Assembly (NCBI GenBank): GCA_040414675.1
Contig: JBEDUN010000061.1
Span: 1 to 64,000 of the forward strand
DNA length: 64,000 nucleotides
Direction of reading: 5' to 3'
From: JARBAU01 sp040414675
GTDB taxonomy: Archaea; Thermoproteota; Nitrososphaeria; Nitrososphaerales; Nitrososphaeraceae
Below, piece after piece: positions 37,165-47,270 of this stretch (position 1 is its first letter; each line of letters begins with the position of its first letter). A program made the position numbers and the translations under genes. Below the pieces are notes generated by a model. It did not search any database. It had not been told where the DNA came from and worked only from the letters and a program-made list of their open reading frames with translations.

Positions 37165-37812
37165 TCATTCTTCGATACCAATTGCACGTATAGGTGAACC
37201 TGAGGCACCTACGAATTTTAGAGGAGTGATTATAAGACTAATCTTATTGTTTGAGAATTTGTGCAAATTACATAAATTTTCGACTACTAGAATATCATGT
37301 GATAATAAAATCTCATGCGCAATGAATTCAGATTCATTGCCTACATCAATGCTTGGACAATCTATCGCTACAGCATTAACCCTCTTCTCGACCAAATATT
37401 CTGCAGCATCCTTTGATAACCCTGGATTATTTCTAATGTAATTATCCTTTTGCATTATTTCCTTTTCCCAACCAGTTGAGAAGACAATAGTATCTTTTTC
37501 TCTTATTTCATATTTACTATTACTTTCTATTTCATTACGTGTTATCAGTTGATTAGAACTTTTCTGTATTTTTATAAGTAAAGCATTATTACAAATGTAC
37601 CTCTGAACTTCAATTTGATCGATCGTTGGTCCATTAGGAGTGAAATGATATGGAGCATCCATGTGTGTTCCTGTATGAGTACTTAGAAATGCAACCTCCG
37701 ACATATATCCCTGAATTTCAAATTTTGACCATTTTAGGAGCGTAGGCATTGGATATCCTGGGAAGGTTATCATGTCGGAGGTAATTTCAAGTGTAAGATC
37801 AAATGCTTTCAT
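37165..37812 (-). CDS. Cyclase family metal-dependent hydrolase (kynurenine formamidase-like)
   Basis: A 215-residue enzyme with the family motif HTGTHMDAPYHF near residues 48-59, in which the His and Asp bind divalent metal. Further conserved text includes AIDCPSIDVG and HEILLSHDILVVENLCNL. The family includes bacterial kynurenine formamidase (KynB) and isatin hydrolases. No tryptophan-degradation gene is adjacent, so the substrate is not defined. Confidence 0.85.
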   Translation of the reverse strand: MKAFDLTLEITSDMITFPGYPMPTLLKWSKFEIQGYMSEVAFLSTHTGTHMDAPYHFTPNGPTIDQIEVQRYICNNALLIKIQKSSNQLITRNEIESNSKYEIREKDTIVFSTGWEKEIMQKDNYIRNNPGLSKDAAEYLVEKRVNAVAIDCPSIDVGNESEFIAHEILLSHDILVVENLCNLHKFSNNKISLIITPLKFVGASGSPIRAIGIEE

Positions 37813-38016
37813 AGATTACGACATTCTGTTGATGTTATTATTTCTTATTATTATTTTCGTTAGTTACTTTCATACTTCCTACAAGGCATACATTTGCTTG
37901 GCATAGTATGTCAGGTGCATCTAATGATTGAGATTATTATTGCATAGTTAAGTAAACTAACTAGCTAACTAACTAATTCGCTTGGGTTATATCTTTCACC
38001 ACTTAGGGGCAGTCAG

Positions 38017-38163
38017 GTGAATATTGAACCCAAGCTGAATTACAAGACTCAGATTGCGTTAGATCTCCAATGCACGATTTGCAAAGACACGATTGTATAT
38101 AGTCTGGTCAGAAAAACCATCCATATTGCCAAGACAAGTAACGTTGGTGGAGGAGATACTTGA
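38017..38163 (+). CDS. Small protein with a Cys pair, 48 aa
   Basis: A GTG start gives VNIEPKLNYKTQIALDLQ then CTIC near 19-22, and ends TSNVGGGDT before TGA at 38161-38163. A purine-rich AGGGGCAG precedes the start by about 6 bases and may act as a ribosome-binding site. A single C-x2-C suggests a half zinc site that would need a dimer. Function is unknown. Confidence 0.4.
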   Translation: MNIEPKLNYKTQIALDLQCTICKDTIVYSLVRKTIHIAKTSNVGGGDT

Positions 38164-38287
38164 AATCTGCCATAATAGACCATAGTAATTAGGATTTATT
38201 TTTCCCGTACATGACTTTGAACTCTCATTTCGTCGTGTTATAGATACCTAACTGATTCAAGTCTGTACTAGGATTGATAACTCATAA

Positions 38288-38755
38288 ATGCTCAATCCAT
38301 CAGGACATCTTATGAATACAATGGGTACCGAAGAAAATCTTCATTTGATGAAGGTCCTGGATGATGCGTGGAATAGTCAGGATTGGGAGTTGTTTACTAA
38401 ACATCATGCGGATAATGTAATCGTAAGATGGCCTGGTCAAGATAGACCTACAATGGGTCTTGCTGCACACAAAAATGAAGGATTAGAAATGTTCAGGATC
38501 TTTCCAGACAATCATGTTGATAATGATCCTTATAAAGTGCTTTTTGGTCAAGATGAATGGACCTGCTCAATTGCAAATTTCACAGGCACGCATCAAGGAC
38601 CCATAATAGGCACTGAAGACAAAATCATCCCACCTACAAATAAGAAATTCATAGTCGAATTTTGCACAGTAGCCCGCTGGATAAATGGCCAAATAGTTGA
38701 GGAGAATCTATTCTATGACCAAGTAGGAATGATGAAGCAGCTAGGATTGGCCTAA
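38288..38755 (+). CDS. SnoaL-like/ester cyclase-type protein
   Basis: A 155-residue cone-fold protein with LMKVLDDAWNSQDWELFTKH, VRWPGQDRPTMGLAAHKNEG and TGTHQGPIIGT. The W-P-G-Q, T-G-T-H and E-N-L-F-Y-D features are shared with SnoaL-like polyketide cyclases and their ester-cyclase relatives. The start is ATG, and a second ATG at residue 9 (MNTMGTEENL) is an alternative. A stem-loop with T-run follows at 38873-38907. Confidence 0.75.
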   Translation: MLNPSGHLMNTMGTEENLHLMKVLDDAWNSQDWELFTKHHADNVIVRWPGQDRPTMGLAAHKNEGLEMFRIFPDNHVDNDPYKVLFGQDEWTCSIANFTGTHQGPIIGTEDKIIPPTNKKFIVEFCTVARWINGQIVEENLFYDQVGMMKQLGLA

Positions 38756-38872
38756 TGATATTGTATTGCATAGACAGGGTTGTGTAGATTATATCGTTTC
38801 TGTAAAAATATATCAATTGAGTCAGGCATAGCCATTGAAAGTGCAAAACTGAATATGGAAGGTAAGTGTTTG

Positions 38873-38907
38873 AAAACAGGAGTAATAGAGCAGTACTATC
38901 CTGTTTT
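38873..38907 (+). terminator. Stem-loop followed by T-run
   Basis: AAAACAGGA at 38873-38881 pairs perfectly with TCCTGTTTT at 38899-38907 and runs into TTTTT. It lies about 118 bases after the SnoaL-like stop and is the likely 3' end of that transcript. Confidence 0.5.
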
Positions 38908-39302
38908 TAATAGCTAGGAGTCACAACGGCTTATGTTTACGTTGGCATGGGTCATTGAACAATAAATAGAGATTATAGTCCTTGTCAAGTTGTCGTGATT
39001 TTGCGTTTGCATATTGTTATGTCGTTTATGTAAAAATCAAGGAAGTGGCGATTAATCAGATAACTGATTTCTAGCTGAACAATAAAAAATGCCACGCCAT
39101 CAAAACATGGCTATCCAAACTGGCTTTATGCAAATATTAAAGTTTTCCCCTGGGACTAAAGGAGATCAAATCTCCTGCAATTATTATTATTTGATTGATT
39201 AATGTCACAGATGTATGCTAGTATATCCAATGATACACTATTCTGCACACAACTAAGCAATAATATTTATCTTAATAAATCTTGTTATGTACAAGATAGT
39301 AT
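38908..39302. other. Intergenic region with a small hairpin
   Basis: AGGAGAT at 39160-39166 and ATCTCCT at 39170-39176 form a 7-bp stem with a CAA loop, followed by an A+T stretch. No gene is seen. Confidence 0.35.
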
Positions 39303-40169
39303 ATGAGAGAGGCAACTGAGAAGCAATACGCACATCCAGAAGTGTTGGTCGATATACCATGGGTTGAAGATCACCTTCGAGATCCGAATGCAAGAATCGT
39401 AGAAGTAGATTACGACCCCGTGGCCAACTACGAATTGGGACACATCCCTGGCTCAGTTCTAGTGGATTGGAAACATGATGTTAACGATCCCTTAAATAGA
39501 AATATACTAAGTAAACAGGCTTTTGAACAGCTAATGCAAAGAATTGGAGTCAATGATGATACGACTCTTGTTTTGTATGGAGACTTTAATAATTGGTTTG
39601 CAGCATTTGCATTTTGGGCATTCAAGTATTACGGATATAAGGATGTGAGAATCTTAAATGGCGGCAGAAAGAAATGGTTGGCTGAAGACAAGCCTGTAAC
39701 TAAAGATATTCCAAGATATTCAAAAGGGAATTTTAAGCTAGACCAACAATCGGAGCCTGATAAAAATATTAGAACATTTCTTAATTATGTACGAAATACA
39801 TTAGGAACAAACACATTGATTGATGTTAGAAGTCCAAAAGAATTCACTGGAGAAATTACAGCTCCTCCAGAATATCCGACAGAACATGCTCAGAGAGGGG
39901 GTCACATCCCAAATGCTATCAACATTCCATGGGGACAAGCCGTAAATGATACCGATGGAACATTCAAGTCAGCTGAAGAATTGAGAAAATTATACGAATC
40001 CAAGGGCGTAACTCCTGAAAGGGAAGTAATAACATACTGTAGGATTGGTGAAAGATCCTCGCATACTTGGTTTGTTCTTTCTTACTTACTAGGATATCCA
40101 AATGTGAAAAACTATGACGGTTCTTGGACAGAATGGGGAAATATGATAGATAATCCTATAGAGAAGTAG
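39303..40169 (+). CDS. Two-domain sulfurtransferase (rhodanese, thiosulfate/3-mercaptopyruvate type)
   Basis: A 288-residue protein. The N-terminal rhodanese-like domain lacks the active Cys (LVLYGDFNNWFAAFAFWAFK). The C-terminal domain has the active-site loop YCRIGERSS, with the Cys near residue 246, and the approach motif LIDVRSPKEFTGE. The HIPGSVLVDW motif lies in the first half. This double-domain layout is typical of thiosulfate:cyanide sulfurtransferases. The CRIGERS loop suits thiosulfate. The enzyme should transfer sulfane sulfur for detoxification or cofactor supply. Confidence 0.9.
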   Translation: MREATEKQYAHPEVLVDIPWVEDHLRDPNARIVEVDYDPVANYELGHIPGSVLVDWKHDVNDPLNRNILSKQAFEQLMQRIGVNDDTTLVLYGDFNNWFAAFAFWAFKYYGYKDVRILNGGRKKWLAEDKPVTKDIPRYSKGNFKLDQQSEPDKNIRTFLNYVRNTLGTNTLIDVRSPKEFTGEITAPPEYPTEHAQRGGHIPNAINIPWGQAVNDTDGTFKSAEELRKLYESKGVTPEREVITYCRIGERSSHTWFVLSYLLGYPNVKNYDGSWTEWGNMIDNPIEK

Positions 40170-40346
40170 AAAATAAGACTTTCATAATTTCTTTGTTATT
40201 TCAATAATTATCGTGTCATAATATTGACGAGCATATCTAGAAACAGTTGATCCTAATAACTACAATTTGGTTTCTAATTGGAATCAGATATGAGTTGGCA
40301 GTGATTAATCGAAAACTCAAATAACAATGTATCTCTAATCAAAGTT

Positions 40347-40715
40347 ATGGTAAAAATCGTGGAAATGGATGAAAATATAACACTAAAAGCACAATTCGAA
40401 GAAGATGTTGGCCCGGTTGTACTGCTAAATAAATTTACGGTGAAACCTGAGGATGTGGATCAATTCTTAAGGGTCTTTGCAGATACAACAGCAGTATTTA
40501 GGCGACAACCTGGATTCATTTCAGCTCAATTGCACAGAGGTTTGGGAAATAGTGCCACGTTCTTTAATTATGTTGTATGGGAATCCGCGCAACACTTTAA
40601 ACGAGCCTTTGAGAGACCAGAGTTTCTGTCCAACATGGTTGGAATTCTTCCTGATGTTGTTATGTCTCCGCATCTATTCAAAAAAGTAGCTGTACCAGGT
40701 ATATGTGTAGACTAA
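40347..40715 (+). CDS. ABM-domain (antibiotic biosynthesis monooxygenase-like) protein
   Basis: A 122-residue ferredoxin-like fold protein: VVLLNKFTVKPEDVDQFLRV, FRRQPGFISAQLHRGLGN, NYVVWESAQHFKRAFERPEF. This is the ABM pattern seen in quinone/monooxygenase and heme-related dimers. The N-terminal extension is acidic. A shorter frame shifted by one base over the same DNA is only a shadow. The substrate is unknown. Confidence 0.8.
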   Translation: MVKIVEMDENITLKAQFEEDVGPVVLLNKFTVKPEDVDQFLRVFADTTAVFRRQPGFISAQLHRGLGNSATFFNYVVWESAQHFKRAFERPEFLSNMVGILPDVVMSPHLFKKVAVPGICVD

Positions 40716-40931
40716 CACTGGTAGTCAATTGATATTTCCTATGTCCATTCCTTACACAACATAATTTTATTGCTTTGGACTACAATGATATGCATATGTG
40801 ACCGGGGCATAAATTAAACAAAGTGTAGTAACTTTGATTTGAAATGGTCAAAGCAGATTGTCTTTATATTTAATGTAATTGTAAGATGAAATAGGATGTA
40901 TTTACTAAGGAAGGAAAAATCATGAGACAAA

Positions 40932-41180
40932 ATGGAAAAACGCCGCAATGCCGATTCTTGATTATATCATGCCTTGAAGCAGAATAGAAAACGAAAAATC
41001 AAACCTAGTCAATATCGGACCAAGAGTGATGAGTTGAATCTGGACGTTGAAAAATATTGTGTTTGTGGGCATTTAAAAGCACATCATGCGAAAATATTTG
41101 GATGTACCTATTTTTATGTATGTACTTGTAGACTGCATTATCCAGCTAAGTTAAGTTACAAGCACGACAGCGTAAAATGA
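40932..41180 (+). pseudogene. Cys/His-rich small protein, in-frame TGA near its N terminus
   Basis: From TTG 40974 a 68-residue frame carries KYCVCGHLKAHHAKIFGCTY and YVCTCRLHYP: Cys and His pairs typical of a small treble-clef or zinc-ribbon protein. The same frame can be read upstream to ATG 40932 (MEKRRNADS, then TGA at 40959-40961, then LYHALKQNRK), with the basic text continuing across the TGA. It may be one gene with a Trp codon mutated to stop, or the start may simply be TTG 40974. Confidence 0.5.
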
Positions 41181-41454
41181 CTAGTGGATAAGTTGAATCT
41201 ATACCAGAACTCTAAACGATATTTGAACCTTAAATAAGTATAGCATGATCTACTTCCATTTATAAGAACAAGTTTAGCCAAACTGTAATTCTATTGATTT
41301 AGAGAGGACTTGTGAAAACAAGAACGATAAATCTCCTGATAGCATAACTTACTTTCCAGGACTATTTAATTAATTGATTAATTTGAACTTTTAAAAATTG
41401 ACATATTCCAGGTTGAACGATAACGACTTTATTGATAGTTGACTAAATATTCCC

Positions 41455-42012
41455 ATGTCAAATGCAAAGACTTTTGATCTTATAGTAATCGGTACTGGAA
41501 CGGCTGGTTCGACTGCAGCGTTAAGATGTCACTCATCTGATTGGAGCGTCGCATTAATCGATTCAAGCCCTTTTGGCGGCACATGTGTTCTTAGAGGATG
41601 TGATCCAAAGAATGTCCTCGTAAGTGCTACCGAATCGGGTGATTGGTATCAAAGAATGCAAAGTAAGACTATAAAGGTGTTCCAGGTTCAGTATTTACGA
41701 TTCCACCTGTACCCGCAGTGGGTTGCAAGAAGAATCAGCAAGGGAACAAAATTATCGGTTTAAAACTAATAAAGCAGTTACTACTAATTGGTATTCCTAA
41801 GAGCATATTGGTGAGAGCTGTTCAGGATACAAAGTGCTAATTAAAGAGAATACAATTATATTTTAGGCGCGGACATTTTGGGCCCTCATGCTGAAGAAGT
41901 TAGCAACATATTTGCACCAGCAATTCGATTAGGACATAAAGCTAAAGATCTCAAACTAGCTCTTTTTGCATACCTGACTAATCGTTCGGACATGATTTAT
42001 ATGTTAAAGTGA
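41455..42012 (+). pseudogene. Pyridine nucleotide-disulfide oxidoreductase, deleted and frameshifted
   Basis: The start FDLIVIGTGTAGSTAAL and the redox centre GGTCVLRGCDPKNVL identify a mercuric-reductase/dihydrolipoamide-dehydrogenase-like flavoenzyme. After about residue 65 the middle of the protein is missing. The dimerisation domain follows in changing frames: VPGSVFTIPPVPAVG, NWYS-stop-EHIGESCSGYKV, LIKENT, GADILGPHAEEVSNIFAPAI and DMIYMLK, ending TGA at 42010-42012. An internal deletion of several hundred residues plus stops and shifts make it non-functional. Confidence 0.85.
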
Positions 42013-42647
42013 GAATGGATGTTTTGTCACTGTGACTAGATATATTTTGTTGGTCATAGTTACTATTAAATTAGAACTATTTCTGCTTGATAACTTGAAT
42101 AAAATGTATAGATATCTGGATATTTACTCGTATTCAACAATCTGATGACAAGTAATGTGGATCAGTTTATGTTTGGATATTTGAAAAGCAAGAGTAAGAC
42201 TTTTAAGATAGTTATCATTTCGTGGTTGAAATTATACAAATAGGGGGTAGATAGTTAAATTGTCAGTGTGAAATTGTATGACTATTGTATTAGTTTATTC
42301 ATCATAGAAATATCATTTAACAAGAAGCCTGGTATATACAAAATCATGTGTGAGATTAAGCTTCTGTGTTGAGATCTTAATCTTAATCCTTACATCGTAT
42401 TTGTATTATAGTGATGTATTTCGAATCTTTCACCATAAAAGAATAGTTGATTTGCCAGGCTAGGTTAGCAAAAAGTGAAATTTGGAGAACACAAGTTTAA
42501 CATAGTTATTTCTTAATCTTGAAAACTAGATAAGACCTGAATCTAAATAGTAATATTTGAAACTATCTATGTATTCTGAAAGGGTATAGATCAAAAGTCC
42601 TTAGACATAGAGTTATATCTTAGATAAAGATATTTAGATTTGGTTAA
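42013..42647. other. Intergenic region, no gene seen
   Basis: About 635 bases of A+T-rich DNA between the dead reductase and the LLM oxidoreductase. It should hold the promoter of the latter. I found no convincing frame, hairpin with T-run or repeat. Confidence 0.35.
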
Positions 42648-43604
42648 ATGAAATTCGGATTGCAACACCCCAATTTTAGTTTCGATTATAAAGATGGAGA
42701 GACAACCCAAATAGTTAAATCCTTAAAAGATCTTATCTTGCTTGCTGAAGAAGTAGGCTTTGATTCCTTTTGGGTAATGGACCATTTTCATCAGATAAAG
42801 TTTGTGGGAAACCCCGATGAACCTATGCTTGAAAGTTGGACCACAATCGCTACCCTCGCAGGCGTGACTACGAAAATAAAACTTGGAACACTGGTAACAG
42901 GTATCGTATATAGACATCCAGCAATCCTGGCAAAAATCGGTGCGACTCTAGACGTCCTTAGTAAAGGAAGATTGTTTATGGGAATAGGGGCAGCATGGAA
43001 TCAAGAAGAGTCCTTCGCATACGGAATTCCTTTTCCCCCCACAAAAGAGAGATTGTTAAGACTTGAAGAAGTCATTCAGATTATTGTAAAGATGTGGGCC
43101 AAGTCTACGGCTACCTTCAACGGAAAATTTTACCAGATAAGAGATGCTTATTGCAATCCTAAACCAATACAGAAACCTCACCCCCCAATTATGATAGGTG
43201 GAGGTGGGGAACGTAATACCTTACGGATCGTAGCAAAGTACGCAAATGCGTGCAACCTGTTTGGCTCTATCGAGACAATAGAGAGAAAATTGAATGTATT
43301 AAAAGAACACTGTAACAATGTTGGAAGGGACTATGATTCAATTCTGAAAACCAAATTGGGTATAGTTTTGATTGATAATGATAGAGACGTACTAAACAAA
43401 AAGTTGGGCGAACTATTTAAGGGAATGCCTAAAGAACAGGTTAGAGAATTTGTCATTTCTGGAACTCCAGAGGAGGTGTTGAGCGAAATAGAGTTGTTTG
43501 AAAATATTGGAATCGAGTATTTCATAGTTAATCTAGATCCATCTAGTGAACAAACACAAGTTGAATTATTTGCAGATAAAATAATAAAAAAATCCGTTAA
43601 TTAG
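42648..43604 (+). CDS. LLM-class (luciferase-like) F420-dependent oxidoreductase
   Basis: A 318-residue TIM-barrel enzyme: MKFGLQHPNF at the start, LAEEVGFDSFWVMDHFHQI, KIKLGTLVTGIVYRHPAILA, LSKGRLFMGIGAAWNQEE and PHPPIMIGGGGERNTLRIVA. The pattern is that of TIGR03560-like F420-dependent members of the luciferase-like family. F420 is made by Thaumarchaeota, so F420 rather than FMN is likely. The substrate is unknown. It is monocistronic with a long upstream gap. Confidence 0.85.
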   Translation: MKFGLQHPNFSFDYKDGETTQIVKSLKDLILLAEEVGFDSFWVMDHFHQIKFVGNPDEPMLESWTTIATLAGVTTKIKLGTLVTGIVYRHPAILAKIGATLDVLSKGRLFMGIGAAWNQEESFAYGIPFPPTKERLLRLEEVIQIIVKMWAKSTATFNGKFYQIRDAYCNPKPIQKPHPPIMIGGGGERNTLRIVAKYANACNLFGSIETIERKLNVLKEHCNNVGRDYDSILKTKLGIVLIDNDRDVLNKKLGELFKGMPKEQVREFVISGTPEEVLSEIELFENIGIEYFIVNLDPSSEQTQVELFADKIIKKSVN

Positions 43605-45388
43605 ATACTTGGTCCTGGCAAAGTATTATCATGAGACAAGATATAGTCTAGTAGATTTAATTTCAATAGTGGTCCCAAACTTCATTAATATGGTCGATTG
43701 AATAATTTCAGAAAGCTAAGCAAGAAGGACGACATGTCTCTTATTATTCACAAGAGATTCAGCCTGTATACCGAGCCCTTAAACAAAAGTCTAAGAGGTT
43801 GATCGCAAGCAAAATTACAGAAATAGTCATGGAGATGCTGCTGCATCTGACCAAGCTTTAGATAAATAGTCGAAAATATGCAGAGTTGTAGATACAAGAC
43901 AGATCATGATTGTCTAACAAATACTAAAAATAATCAACGACTCAATTTCTAGGAGTATAACTGAGATAAGGTTGAACTAGTGATTGTCCAGCTAGTTGGT
44001 TATAAAATGTTTAACCCTATAATTAAGAAAAAATTACTCATCTTGACAAAATTTCACTGTTTTGATTGATTCATTGATAGAAATTGCTAATTTGTGAACA
44101 ATGAACAATGAATTGGGTTAAAATGCGAAAATAGCACTTGATCGCTTTTTTTGTCCATTTCTCATATAGATCATATATCTCGAATAGAGATCATAAGATG
44201 TTATTAATTTATTTCGAATAACTATATAATCTTATGAGTCACACATGAACCTACTGTCATTCAACAATATGGTTGGCTGGAAACCCCGGTAGCACATTTG
44301 TCAAAAATTGATGACACATGTTCATCCGTGCAAATTGCTTTGGGGCCACACCATCAACCAACACACTCTTTTAGTAAATATTTTTTTTATTTTCTGTAGT
44401 ACTTGTATTGATACAATGAATAATAATTTAGTAGTTAACTGTAGTTAACTGCTCCTTTAGCATTTATTTATACATTATAAAAGTTACTGACCCCATTATC
44501 TCAATAAGTTTCTAGCATCTGCGAGTAATACTAAAAACATTCTTCCATGACGTTATTTGTTTTTTGTTAATATATCGGTCGACCAAATTTGCTAGAATAC
44601 ATTTCTTTATTTACTACGAATTAGAAGATATTACAAGTATGGAATGGTTGGTTTGTTTTTCTCTTCCTTGCTTGAGTGATTTGTCTCTATCATAGCATTA
44701 TATCTTTGTCAAACTTTTGCCAGTTTCTAAATGATCTGTCCAGTCATTGGAATGAATATTAAAAGACACTTAATTTGAATTATCTGCTTCTTGAAGTTGG
44801 TCTGGATTATAGATCACATCTAATACCATGCACAGGACCAGGTTTGGTCGAGGCAGTAACATGTAATTCGACAGATTTAACAGTATAAGAATAATTCTAT
44901 ATGATGTTTTTTGTTACTCTACAATAGTTGTATATACTTGTTTTTCATCGAAGCCATCAAAATTCGCCTCAATTTGACAAACAATTGTCACAATTAGTAA
45001 TCCGATTGCTAATACGCCCAGGATCTGAGCAATAAACCAGATTAGGCCTTACTTCAAGTAATCTACCGTAATCACCATACCATGTGATGGGATAAGCGAT
45101 GATTTGACCTTGGGTTTAGTGTGGAAAACAAAAAAAGTAGCATCAATTGGAACCCAGACAAATTAACAATTAGTCTTGCAGTGGTAAGATTCAATTTTAC
45201 ATTCAAGTGAACGTCCACAATAAATAATAATACAGATAAATAATACAGATTTAGATGGAGTTAGCTTAGCGAGAGGTAGTACATATGACGTAATGGCATC
45301 AACCATGAAATCGGAAATCACGTGATTGCAAAGTTATTCGTCCAGAACATATCAGATAGTGCGTTATGAACCGTTCAAATACTATCTT
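43605..45388. other. Long intergenic region with three probable gene remnants
   Basis: Three protein-like stretches lack a clean start: + strand 43706-43869 (QKAKQEGRHVSYYSQEIQ, then a second frame SHGDAAASDQALDK), + strand 44234-44399 (MSH, then a 4-base offset and TVIQQYGWLETPVAHLSKID) and minus-strand 44914-45075 (VITVDYLK-stop-GLIWFIAQILGVLAIGLLIV, one membrane helix). No structured RNA was confirmed. A pairable GGCTGG-AAAC-CCCGG segment lies near 44270. Confidence 0.35.
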
Positions 45389-45850
45389 TTAGCCAATTTT
45401 GCTTATTAATTCTCGTGCTTCAGGTTGGGGGAAAATCTCTATCAGCCCTCTTGGGACCTTGTCCTCGAATATTACATCAGAATACCATTTAGAACCGAAG
45501 GCTGTCAATTGCATCAAGATTGGCAACGTATCCTTGCCCTTCTGTGTAAGTCTCCATATTACCATACTCGGGGATCTACTTTCCTGCTCACATTCGATAA
45601 AATTTTCTTCTTCTAGCTCCTTTAAACGCATTGAAAGAACCCTTGGAGTGAGACCTGAAATTGATTCCAGCAATCGATTGAAACGTGCAATTCTACGAAA
45701 GCCGATATCTCTAATTATCAAAATCGTCCATTTTTTACCTAGCACTCCCAGAGTAGTTCGAATTGGACATTTGATGAATCTTACCTTGGGTGTAATGATC
45801 CAATTGTTTTCATAGGTTGATGTATCCTCTTGACGTTTTATGGATTGCAA
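45389..45850 (-). CDS. HxlR-family transcriptional regulator
   Basis: A 153-residue winged-helix regulator: CPIRTTLGVLGKKWTILIIR, RFNRLLESISGLTPRVLSMR, LKELEEENFIECEQES. The opening Cys-Pro (CPIRT) and the GKKW-x3-I-I-R-D motif are the family signature. HxlR proteins bind DNA as dimers and often react to electrophiles through that Cys. It is divergent from the small genes beginning at 45908, which it might control. Confidence 0.9.
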   Translation of the reverse strand: MQSIKRQEDTSTYENNWIITPKVRFIKCPIRTTLGVLGKKWTILIIRDIGFRRIARFNRLLESISGLTPRVLSMRLKELEEENFIECEQESRSPSMVIWRLTQKGKDTLPILMQLTAFGSKWYSDVIFEDKVPRGLIEIFPQPEARELISKIG

Positions 45851-45907
45851 TCGCTATACTTTTGATCCCTTGCATACTTATAAACTATATTTTATATACT
45901 GTTACGC

Positions 45908-46117
45908 ATGAGCAAGTCAGACACAGGGAAAGTGCAAAAGGAGAACGTTGATAGTAAAGTCCTGTCCTCTATTTACGCGGTTCTGAATAAGAATCAAAAC
46001 AGTATCAATCAGTCAGGTAAACAACCCTCCTGGTTAATTAAAGTGCAGCATGTGTTATGTCTTGAGGTTCGTCAACAAAATAGCGGAGATCAATGGAGAT
46101 ATAGGATTGCCAACTAA
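45908..46117 (+). CDS. Small hypothetical protein, 69 aa, possibly frameshifted
   Basis: An ATG-started hydrophilic protein (MSKSDTGKVQKENVDSKVLS) ending VRQQNSGDQWRYRIAN. Over its last third a second frame (46050-46163, MCYVLRFVNKIAEINGDIGL) reads better as protein and overlaps the start of the VOC gene by a TAATG junction. The two may be parts of one damaged gene. Function is unknown. Confidence 0.4.
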   Translation: MSKSDTGKVQKENVDSKVLSSIYAVLNKNQNSINQSGKQPSWLIKVQHVLCLEVRQQNSGDQWRYRIAN

Positions 46118-46162
46118 TTCAATACTAGGTCTATATGGGCCGTTAGGAGTGGATAATAATTA

Positions 46163-46573
46163 ATGCCTACAATAGTACATTTCGAAATTCCTGCTGACGA
46201 TATCGAAAGAACTAAAAAATTCTATTCCGAACTGTTCGGGTGGAAAATAGAAAAATGGTTAAGCCAAAATGGTGAAAGTCAGCTTACCTCTGCTGCTGGC
46301 AAACCAATGGATTATTGGATAGTCACAACAACTGATAGTAAAGGAAATAATGGGTTAAGTGGTGGGATAATGAAACGTCAAATGCCTGAACATCACGTAA
46401 CTAATTACATAGGTGTGAATTCTGTGGAAGAATATTCATCAAAGGTGGTAGAATGTGGAGGTAAGTTAGTTGCATCTAAAAAGGCAGTCCCAGGTATGGG
46501 TTATTTTGCACTATGTCAAGATACCGAGCATAATGCATTTGCAATATGGGAAGTTGATGAGAATGCCAGATAA
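46163..46573 (+). CDS. VOC-family (glyoxalase/dioxygenase-fold) protein
   Basis: A 136-residue protein with the N-terminal VOC pattern VHFEIPADDIERTKKFYSEL followed by FGWKIEKW. The C-terminal half has GMGYFALCQDTEHNAFAIWE, where the Glu of the last strand is a usual metal ligand. The first ligand position (His of VHFEI) is present. A stand-alone small VOC protein; the substrate is not identifiable. Confidence 0.85.
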   Translation: MPTIVHFEIPADDIERTKKFYSELFGWKIEKWLSQNGESQLTSAAGKPMDYWIVTTTDSKGNNGLSGGIMKRQMPEHHVTNYIGVNSVEEYSSKVVECGGKLVASKKAVPGMGYFALCQDTEHNAFAIWEVDENAR

Positions 46574-46853
46574 CTGCATTCTCTCTTGTTCTTTTACAAA
46601 TTACAGCAATTAGTAAAATTACAAACACTTATCCTATAGAAATAATCATCATAGTCAGATCTCTGACTCTGGAACACGTGACTATAGCCTTACTATAGTT
46701 GGAACATATCTCAAAAGCTTTAATAATGATTGAAATACTTTCACCAAATACAAAATTCTTTTGTCACATTCTAGGGTCATGGCAGCAAATTATCTAGATG
46801 ACTAGATCTAGCCGTCAGCAACCTTTACCTAGATCATACAGTTAGAAAGGATT

Positions 46854-47270
46854 GTGACGGATGAGAACAGAGAACGTGCAGATAATCTGCAGCGATCCCA
46901 AGGCCACTTGGCTAACGAACGAACTTTTTTATCCTGGTTGAGAACTTGTGTAGCACTTATCGCTCTCGGTTTTGTACTTGCCAGATTCGGTTTTTTTCTA
47001 GAACAATTTGGATTTATTGTTAAAAATGGCCAGAGTAATCGTCTACTTGACGCACAAACAGGACATTTTCAATCTACCTTTCTTGGGATCTGTGTAGTAA
47101 TTCTTGGCATATTACTAATAATATTTGCATTAAGAAATTATCGTTTAACAACAAAGGCCATCGAAAAAGGGGAGTTTAGTCCTAAGAATTTTGGTATTTA
47201 TGCCGCGTGTATTTCGATAGTCGTACTAAGTTTTGCAATAGTTATATACTTATTAGGTTTTATAATCTAG
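46854..47270 (+). CDS. DUF202/YidH-family membrane protein
   Basis: A GTG-started 138-residue protein. The signature LANERTFLSWLRTCVALIAL with FVLARFGFF is that of the DUF202 (YidH-like) family. Two further hydrophobic segments (FLGICVVILGILLIIFAL and IYAACISIVVLSFAIVIYLL) complete a three-helix membrane protein. The function of the family is unknown. Confidence 0.85.
   Translation: MTDENRERADNLQRSQGHLANERTFLSWLRTCVALIALGFVLARFGFFLEQFGFIVKNGQSNRLLDAQTGHFQSTFLGICVVILGILLIIFALRNYRLTTKAIEKGEFSPKNFGIYAACISIVVLSFAIVIYLLGFII

Noticed and set aside
40477..40689. Second frame inside the ABM gene
   Set aside because: Fully contained in a conserved gene; a shifted reading of the same bases.
44260..44290. 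tRNA-like or C/D-box RNA
   Set aside because: The short GGCTGG-AAAC-CCCGG pairing lacks acceptor, anticodon and T-arm features and overlaps a protein-like frame.
45399..45815. Plus-strand frames over the HxlR gene
   Set aside because: The minus-strand HxlR regulator has clear family motifs; the others are antisense.
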